DNA of 64,000 bases from Gemmatimonadota bacterium (lineage in GTDB: Bacteria; Gemmatimonadota; Gemmatimonadetes; Gemmatimonadales; Gemmatimonadaceae). Positions 57,861-64,000 of the stretch are shown here, in pieces. Under the pieces are notes generated by a model, which worked only from the letters and a program-made list of their open reading frames with translations, ran no database searches and was not told the origin of the DNA. Position numbers and translations under genes: made by a program. The stretch is from NCBI GenBank assembly GCA_003152485.1, contig PMAE01000018.1, positions 117,915 through 181,914 on the forward strand, in the 5' to 3' direction. How positions within the stretch are numbered: position 1 is the stretch's first letter; each line of letters starts with the position of its first letter.

Positions 57861-58732
57861 GGGGTAACCCGGAGACTCACATTGGTGGGCGGCCCTTGCA
57901 TCGCGGCCAGCTGACCAAGCGTGGCCCGTACAGTCGCATCACGTTGCGCTATAGCGTTGACCTGGTTGGCGTAATACACGGCCTGAATGTTGGTCTGCGC
58001 CATCGCCGCCTGGCGCAGCAACATGAGCTCTTCGGCGGAATACACTGCCGCTGTATTCTGAAGCTCGAGCGCCTGCTCGTGGCCGTCGACCGATTCGTTG
58101 AGTTGCTTCATTCGCTGTACCGTCGCTGCACCGGGCGCAACGGTCGCCTGCTGCTGAGCGGTTGCCTGGACCGCTGCGCCAAAGACGTTGATCTCTGCCT
58201 GGCTCTGCGCGCGTTGCTCGGACGGCCAATCCGCGACCCGACGGGTGACAGGAAAGTATCCCTGAAATGTGGTCTCCACTCCGGATGCAGCGTAGCCAAG
58301 TGATCGAACCCCGCCCATCACGCCATCAATGACCCGCAAGGGTTGGTCAACATCCCGCCACGGTGCCGACCGCAGCTTGCTTAGAGCCTGCAACTGATAC
58401 TTTAGTTGCTGAACCTGGTTCTTGATTTGGGTCAATTGGCTCAAGTAGTGCAGGACATTTTCAGCATAGTTAGCCGGGTCGTACACAGTTATTTGAGCCG
58501 ATACGGGCGTGGCTACGATGGCCAAGACCATCCCAATTGCAGCAATCGCCCGCCACCCGCGACCGCCACGGGCCCACCGGGGCCGCGCGTTGCGATGGTT
58601 ACGCACCGGCTGACAGGCGCGGAATGCCGGGAGCATTGGCTTGCTCGACGTCCGTGGATGACACAATGACAGAGGCGGAGACATGTGTGACCACTCCTGG
58701 GGCAAGAGATGAGTGTTGTGCAAATGAGCCAT
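57857..58732 (-). CDS. trbJ: TrbJ/VirB5-like T4SS protein
   Basis: ITVYDPANYAENVLHYLSQLTQIKNQVQQLKYQLQAL. Confidence 0.9.
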   Translation of the reverse strand: MAHLHNTHLLPQEWSHMSPPLSLCHPRTSSKPMLPAFRACQPVRNHRNARPRWARGGRGWRAIAAIGMVLAIVATPVSAQITVYDPANYAENVLHYLSQLTQIKNQVQQLKYQLQALSKLRSAPWRDVDQPLRVIDGVMGGVRSLGYAASGVETTFQGYFPVTRRVADWPSEQRAQSQAEINVFGAAVQATAQQQATVAPGAATVQRMKQLNESVDGHEQALELQNTAAVYSAEELMLLRQAAMAQTNIQAVYYANQVNAIAQRDATVRATLGQLAAMQGPPTNVSLRVTP

Positions 58733-58735
58733 CGG

Positions 58736-61285
58736 TCAGCCCGCTAACTCGCGCTCGGTCAGCGCCTCGCGTAATGCTGAGGCCCACACCGGGTGTCCTC
58801 GCTCCGCCACCCATTCGGCTGGCCACGTCGGGCCATACTGACCGATCATTGATTCCAGCCGCCGTTTGGATTCCTCCACGGTCTGGCCCGCCGGAGACGT
58901 CAGAAATGCGAGCGCCAATGGCCCTAAACCCAACTCGAAGAGTCGGCTGCCGCGCGGACTCTTCACGTAGTAGTGCCGCTTCGGCGTCGCCGTTGCGATC
59001 GTCTCGACCTCGCGGTCGTTGAGGCCGAGATCGTGGTAAAGCGCCGCAGCGCCGGGCGATGCTGCGTCTGGATTGGGCAGATAGAACTTGGTTGGACACG
59101 AATCGATTACAGCGTGTCTGGTCGCTAACTGGGCCAGTTGCGCAGGACTCTGCGTTGCGAGTACGACTGCCGCATTCTGCTTTCGCAGCGTCAACAACCA
59201 TTGCGTTACGCGCGGTCCAAACCGTGGATGCAGCAGCGCCATCCACGCCTCATCGATCTCGATGAGCGTCGGCCGACCGTCCAGTCGTTGCTCGATCCGG
59301 CGGAACAGATACAGCAGCACGGGAAGCGCGATCCGGTCATCTAGGGCCAGCAGGTGGCGCATCTCGAAAACTGTGAAGAGGCTCTCACCGAGATCATCGT
59401 GTCCCGCGTCTAGTAACTGACCGTAGTGTCCAGCCAGCGTATAGGGACGCAAAGCCGTCACCAATTCTGAGTGCTGGAGTTGAGTCAGCAATTCAGTCAA
59501 GGTCCGATGCGGCCGCGCGTTCTTGGCGACCAGCGTCAACGCTCGATCGATTCGACTCCTGTGGCCCGGCGTCACCGCGACGCCTTGTAACCCAGCCAGA
59601 GTCTCAAGCCATTCTGCCGCCCATGCCCGTTCGTTTGGATCGTCGATGTGTGCGAGCGGCTGAAACCGCAGCACATCCGGGCGCCCGGCTGCCAGATCGT
59701 AGTGCGACCCCCCCACCGCTTTGGCCAACGCCCACATTGAGTACCCAACGTCAAACACGAAGACCTGCGCGTCGGCATATCGGCGAAACTGCGCCGCGAG
59801 AATCCCTAGCAGGGTGCTCTTTCCCGATCCGGTCTTCCCAAGGACAAGCGCGTGGCCGACGTCCGAGTCGTGCAGGTTGACCCGAAAGGGGGTTGCGCCC
59901 GCGGTCACCGCCCAGAGCAGCGGCGGACTGTCCGGCGGAAATAATGGCGACGGGTTCGTTGTCAATCCCGGCCACACGCTGGTCACGGGTAATAGATCGG
60001 CCACGTTGCGTGTGCTGACCAATGGGCGCCGCAAGTTCGGGTAGCCGTGACCGGGGAGGGTCCCGAGGAACGCCTCGAGCGCGTTGACGCTCTCGATTCG
60101 GCCCGCATAGCCCGAGTCGTGAAACGCCTTGAGTATCTCCGCGGCCACAGCGTCCGCCCGCCCAGCGTTCGGGTCGGTCACGACGACGACCTGATTGTAG
60201 AAACAGTACCGCACAGCCCCTGACGCGTTTTCCGTCGCGGCCTCGCCAGCATCTTTCGCCATCTGCCGCGCGTCGTGGTCAAGAAATAGATCGGCGTCGG
60301 TGGCTCCCGCACCGCTCCGCTGGCCACCCCCGGCAAGATCTTGTAGCCATGCGGCAGCGCCTTTTCTTTTCTTGTACCACGTGAGCTGATGGCGTCGGAT
60401 CAGCCGGGCTGCCGTTTGCTGCCCGAGCGGAAGGACCCGATTGCTCCACCGATACGCATACGGAAGCGTGTTCAACACGTTCAATGCGCCGGCATGTGAT
60501 GCTGGCGGATACCCGTGAACCGCGACCACTCGCACATGACGGGTGCCAACCCGCGGCTCGAACCCTCCCACCAACTCCTGATCGGCTAGAACCACGTTGA
60601 GGTACGACCCGTGCGCGGGGGCACGCACCGGGTGTGACTCGCCAGTCAGACAGTCGTGCAGGTGGCGCACCAGCGCGTCGGAATCCAATCGGTCGAGCCG
60701 AAGCCGGGACGCGAGCCGATGCTCGAGGCCCTGCAACGCGACGGTGTACCCGGCCAGCAATTTGTCCCAATCGATCGTCGTCCCCGATTCTGCGACCCCT
60801 GGCTGCATAAACCACGTGCCGACCCGAGCAAGTAGTTCCGGCGGGGGGAGATGCGTCGCCACCAATGTGTACTCGGTCTCGAACTGCCGCCCCGCCCGAA
60901 GCCGATATGCCGCGCGTCGCTCCTCATCAATGAGTTGCGTCACTGCATCCGGAAACTTGCCAGCAGGATAGGGCGACGCTGGCCGCCGTATCGCATCCAC
61001 GTGCAACATCCAATCATCGGCAAACGGCAACAACGCGTCATTGATGTGCCGCGACAGCACGTTGAGTTCTGCCGGTGTCGCGGCAGTCACGTCGGGCCCC
61101 GCATACTGAAACCCGGCCATTAGACTACCGTCCTTTTGCAACACCACGCCATCCGCAACGAGGAACCCCCAACCCAGGAGGTCTGCCAAGCCAACTGGCT
61201 CCTGCCGATGCTCGCGAAGCTGGGCGCTCGCCCGCGTGAGTGCCGCGCCCCCGGCCATACCCACGACCGCCGAGATCAGATCCAT
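58736..61285 (-). CDS. trbE: TrbE/VirB4-like T4SS ATPase
   Basis: ALVLGKTGSGKSTLLGIL (Walker A), LIEIDEAWMALLHPRFGPRVTQWLLTLRKQNAAVVLATQSPAQL. Confidence 0.96.
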   Translation of the reverse strand: MDLISAVVGMAGGAALTRASAQLREHRQEPVGLADLLGWGFLVADGVVLQKDGSLMAGFQYAGPDVTAATPAELNVLSRHINDALLPFADDWMLHVDAIRRPASPYPAGKFPDAVTQLIDEERRAAYRLRAGRQFETEYTLVATHLPPPELLARVGTWFMQPGVAESGTTIDWDKLLAGYTVALQGLEHRLASRLRLDRLDSDALVRHLHDCLTGESHPVRAPAHGSYLNVVLADQELVGGFEPRVGTRHVRVVAVHGYPPASHAGALNVLNTLPYAYRWSNRVLPLGQQTAARLIRRHQLTWYKKRKGAAAWLQDLAGGGQRSGAGATDADLFLDHDARQMAKDAGEAATENASGAVRYCFYNQVVVVTDPNAGRADAVAAEILKAFHDSGYAGRIESVNALEAFLGTLPGHGYPNLRRPLVSTRNVADLLPVTSVWPGLTTNPSPLFPPDSPPLLWAVTAGATPFRVNLHDSDVGHALVLGKTGSGKSTLLGILAAQFRRYADAQVFVFDVGYSMWALAKAVGGSHYDLAAGRPDVLRFQPLAHIDDPNERAWAAEWLETLAGLQGVAVTPGHRSRIDRALTLVAKNARPHRTLTELLTQLQHSELVTALRPYTLAGHYGQLLDAGHDDLGESLFTVFEMRHLLALDDRIALPVLLYLFRRIEQRLDGRPTLIEIDEAWMALLHPRFGPRVTQWLLTLRKQNAAVVLATQSPAQLAQLATRHAVIDSCPTKFYLPNPDAASPGAAALYHDLGLNDREVETIATATPKRHYYVKSPRGSRLFELGLGPLALAFLTSPAGQTVEESKRRLESMIGQYGPTWPAEWVAERGHPVWASALREALTERELAG

Positions 61286-61298
61286 TAGCCAATCGCCT

Positions 61299-61616
61299 CT
61301 ATCGTGCGACCGGGATCGAACACCGCGGCGCGATTATCGGCGCGGTCACCTTCGAGTGCGCGGGGTAATAGTCGCGCGCCGCAAGGCTACGGAGGTAGAT
61401 CTGGGAGATCTGCGGATCCTGCGACGCCAGCCGAACCATTACCGCATGTACGACCGTGAGATAGAAGACGGCGACCGCAACCGTCGCTACATGGAAACCG
61501 ATGCCAAACACGAGGCCACCCGCTGTCAGCCCTTCGACGACGACCGCCGACGACTCCGCCCCAGCGAACAACACCGGCCGAAACAGAGACGCGTGAAGTA
61601 CATGATACTCGAGCAT
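61299..61616 (-). CDS. trbD: TrbD/VirB3-like T4SS protein
   Basis: HASLFRPVLFAGAESSAVVVEGLTAGGLVF...HAVMVRLASQDPQISQIYLRSLAARDYYPA; position between trbC and trbE. Confidence 0.88.
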   Translation of the reverse strand: MLEYHVLHASLFRPVLFAGAESSAVVVEGLTAGGLVFGIGFHVATVAVAVFYLTVVHAVMVRLASQDPQISQIYLRSLAARDYYPAHSKVTAPIIAPRCSIPVAR

Positions 61617-61617
61617 T

Positions 61618-62001
61618 TCAAACCACCGCCCCGACAAACGCTAACGACGTCACGATATTTGCCGCGCCTATTGCGATTGCGGCCCCAATCACGATCTGCC
61701 CAAACCGCTTTGCTCCCTCTTCCGACCGACTGAATGCCCAAATCCCTCCGCCGATTACGAACCCCAACCCCGCTACAATGCGCGCCGTTGGGCCGGAAAG
61801 ATTGTCCAGCAACGCCTGCAGCGGCCCCGTCCACGGCATGGCGGCGCCACCACCTACCCCGGCGGCATATGCAACTGCCGGTGTCATCAACACTGCGACC
61901 ACCGCAGCGAGTACAACTACGGTCGGCACGTGGCTCCTTCCTGTCACGCTCCGTCGGTCCCACCGAGCCAAGGATGGTCTCCCGCGATGACGTCCAGTCA
62001 T
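61618..62001 (-). CDS. trbC: TrbC/VirB2-like pilin
   Basis: Leader VLAAVVAVLMTPAVAYAAG then two-TM pilin PWTGPLQALLDNLSGPTARIVAGLGFVIGGG...IVIGAAIAIGAANIV; ATG at 62001 overlaps the trbB stop (ATGA). Confidence 0.9.
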   Translation of the reverse strand: MTGRHRGRPSLARWDRRSVTGRSHVPTVVVLAAVVAVLMTPAVAYAAGVGGGAAMPWTGPLQALLDNLSGPTARIVAGLGFVIGGGIWAFSRSEEGAKRFGQIVIGAAIAIGAANIVTSLAFVGAVV

Positions 62002-63095
62002 TGCCAATCTCCATCTGAAGTGAGATGCTGAAGCACGATGCGCCCGTCGCCACTGAGCCCACACACGCGGGCGAGGTCGGACAGTCGGCGGCCACGATTG
62101 CTCCCTTCAATGACCGCGACGATGTGGATGGCTTCGGCGATTAACGCCGTCTGTGACGGCACATTGTTACGCTGTGCGAGCCGATCCAACCGAAGTAGCG
62201 CGCCCGCTGCCGTCGTCGCGTGGCACGTACCACAGCCGCCGGGATGCCCGGTCGCCCAAACATCGAGTAGTTCGAGCGCCTCGCGACCCCGCACTTCACC
62301 GACTACGATGCGGTTCGGGCTGGTGCGCAGCGTCGACCGCACGAGTTCGGTTAGGCTCAACCCGGGCCCGGTCCGCAAGGCCAGATGATCGCGTGCGGCG
62401 CACCGCAGTTCGACGGTGTCCTCCAGCACCACGATTCGCTCGTGCGGGAATTGATCGGTGATCTCAAGCAAGATCGCGTTCGCGAACGTCGTCTTCCCGC
62501 TGTTCGTACCTCCCGCAATCAGCACGTTTTGGTGATCGACCACTGCAGCCCCCAACGCGCGACGCTGCACCAGCGACAGAATGCCGACTTTGACATAGTC
62601 ATCAAGCGAGTACACCGTCGATGGCGGCTTCCGAATCGTGCACGCGGGGGCGACCGTCACGGGCGGTACAAAACCCTGTAATCGACTTCCGTGGAAGCGG
62701 TGTGTAGGTAGCTCCGCCTCGATTCTTGGGGCCGACGCATTCAGCGTGGTGCTCAGGCTCGCCGCCACGGCGTTGAGGAACATCTCGACCCGAACCGACT
62801 CCAGCACGTGCTCGGAGTTCACGCGGCCCCTCGAGCGCGTATCGTAGCGCACACATCCGTCTTGGGGATTGACGTAGATCTCGGTGACGTCGTCGTCGCC
62901 AAAGGCCTCCATGACGGCGTCGCCGAGAAACCGCGCCATCATGTCGGCATATGGCCCCGCCGCAGTGGCAGATGTCGTCACTCGGGACGCGGCAGGTACT
63001 GCGGCGATCGCTTCGGCGATCGCTTCGGCGCCAGCTACGTCAGTGTTCGCGGCCGCAGCGGTAACGTCACGCTGCCCCTGCCCGTCGCCTGACAC
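61998..63095 (-). CDS. trbB: TrbB/VirB11-like T4SS ATPase
   Basis: VLIAGGTNSGKTTFANAILLEI, VLEDTVELRCAARDHLALRT, IVVGEVRGREALELLDVWATGHPGGCGTCHA. Confidence 0.96.
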   Translation of the reverse strand: MSGDGQGQRDVTAAAANTDVAGAEAIAEAIAAVPAASRVTTSATAAGPYADMMARFLGDAVMEAFGDDDVTEIYVNPQDGCVRYDTRSRGRVNSEHVLESVRVEMFLNAVAASLSTTLNASAPRIEAELPTHRFHGSRLQGFVPPVTVAPACTIRKPPSTVYSLDDYVKVGILSLVQRRALGAAVVDHQNVLIAGGTNSGKTTFANAILLEITDQFPHERIVVLEDTVELRCAARDHLALRTGPGLSLTELVRSTLRTSPNRIVVGEVRGREALELLDVWATGHPGGCGTCHATTAAGALLRLDRLAQRNNVPSQTALIAEAIHIVAVIEGSNRGRRLSDLARVCGLSGDGRIVLQHLTSDGDWQ

Positions 63096-63233
63096 GCGCG
63101 ATGAGGAAGGGGTTCGAGCAACGGAATTGTCCAGCGAGGAAGGTTCGTACAGAGATGTCTCACGCGCGCCAGGGACACCGAGTACGATGGAATCTGCCGA
63201 ACTGTTACTAACTCGTCGCGGTAACGCCGCCCA

Positions 63234-63677
63234 CTACTGCGCCGTGATCACGCCCGTCATGGCCGCCCCATGAATCGAACAGTGGTAGCTGTACGTCCCC
63301 GCCGCCGTGAACGTCCGCGCATACGTCCCCGAGCTCTGGAACGCAGACATGACCGTCGTATCCGCGTCGAATGTCACCGTGTGGATCACGTCGTTGGGCT
63401 CCCATACCCACGTGACCGTAGACCCCACCGACACCGTCAACGCCGACGGGGAATAGAAATTATTCCCCACGTTCACCGTGTCCTTGCCGACGCCCCCGGC
63501 GCCCCCACCGGCTGATCCGCCACCGCCGGGCACGCCGGGCATCACACTGATCACCCCCGACGGGTTACCGCCCATGCCCCCTCCGCATGCCGCCACCACC
63601 ACGGTGGCCGCAAACGCCGCGACTATTGATAGGTGCCGCATCGCCCGCACGCTCCGTCGGTTTGAGGATGTATGCAA
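63234..63677 (-). CDS. Cupredoxin/plastocyanin-like lipoprotein
   Basis: Lipobox VVAACGGG; NNFYSPSALTVSVGSTVTWVWEPNDVIHTVTFD...AGTYSYHCSIHGAAMTGVITAQ (Cu-site H...C..H...M). Confidence 0.9.
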   Translation of the reverse strand: MHTSSNRRSVRAMRHLSIVAAFAATVVVAACGGGMGGNPSGVISVMPGVPGGGGSAGGGAGGVGKDTVNVGNNFYSPSALTVSVGSTVTWVWEPNDVIHTVTFDADTTVMSAFQSSGTYARTFTAAGTYSYHCSIHGAAMTGVITAQ

Positions 63678-64000
63678 CGTTCACCCCGTTTCCGGCCCCC
63701 GGTACGCATAAGGGGCGAAACGTGCGTTCCCCGGGGTGGAATGCGCGGAAAAGCGCTTAACTTGACCCGGGTAGACGCGAATCACGGGGTCGGTATTTTC
63801 GGCCGATTCATGAGCGTCCCCTAACCTCGCACCAACCACTCCCGCCGAGGCCAGTCTCTGCGACCCGACACGAAACAAGGCTTCCACTTCGGCGCCAATT
63901 TCCTCTTCGCGCCCGCCCCGACGTACGAGGCGGTCGGGCTCCTGCAACTCCAACAGGCGCTCGTCGAATCGAGCGCCGCTCTGGTCTTCGACCAGACGCA

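Noticed and set aside
63005-63030. Short tandem repeat gcgatcgcttcg in the trbB N-terminus
   Set aside because: Two copies only, encodes AEAIAEAIA; low-complexity linker, not notable.
1-64000. CRISPR arrays, tRNA/rRNA genes, IS transposases
   Set aside because: No regularly spaced direct repeats, no convincing tRNA T-arm or rRNA segments, and no transposase motifs were recognised by eye; tRNAscan/RNA and ISfinder searches would be needed for certainty.

Overview
The window is a GC-rich bacterial chromosome segment. The SusC/SusD + FecR/ECF, multiple Ser/Thr-kinase and HEAT-repeat content resembles Gemmatimonadota, but that assignment is an inference. No rRNA, tRNA or CRISPR array was recognised. 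Main blocks, left to right: (1) an amidase running off the left edge, with a secreted esterase; (2) a region of decayed genes around an accessory insert of tyrosine recombinase, divergent AAA ATPase and KTSC protein, with RES-domain and beta-propeller-like remnants; (3) an MHYT-GGDEF-EAL protein, an M28 peptidase pseudogene, a tandem aldo/keto reductase pair, and truncated P1-peptidase, histidine-kinase and CPBP remnants; (4) a minus-strand run of ECF sigma, FecR, SusC, SusD, FAD oxidoreductase and L-lactate permease; (5) two Ser/Thr kinases; (6) an arsenic cluster (SAM methyltransferase, arsR, arsM, LMW-PTP-type arsC, metallophosphoesterase) with two matching 6-6-6 inverted repeats that look like ArsR operators; (7) a TPR-HD-GYP gene flanked by diverged direct repeats, one carrying a truncated lipoprotein leader and the other an intact lipoprotein; (8) a CocE/NonD hydrolase and an ECF sigma / putative anti-sigma / two HEAT-repeat-protein operon; (9) a near-complete Trb-type (VirB-like) type IV secretion cluster, trbBCDEJLFGI plus an XRE regulator and traF, with no relaxase or coupling protein visible. 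The strongest leads are the orphan Trb/TraF locus, the paired ArsR operators with no visible arsenite efflux gene, the 11-bp repeat that multiplies an ATGA stop/start junction, and the repeat-flanked HD-GYP gene.
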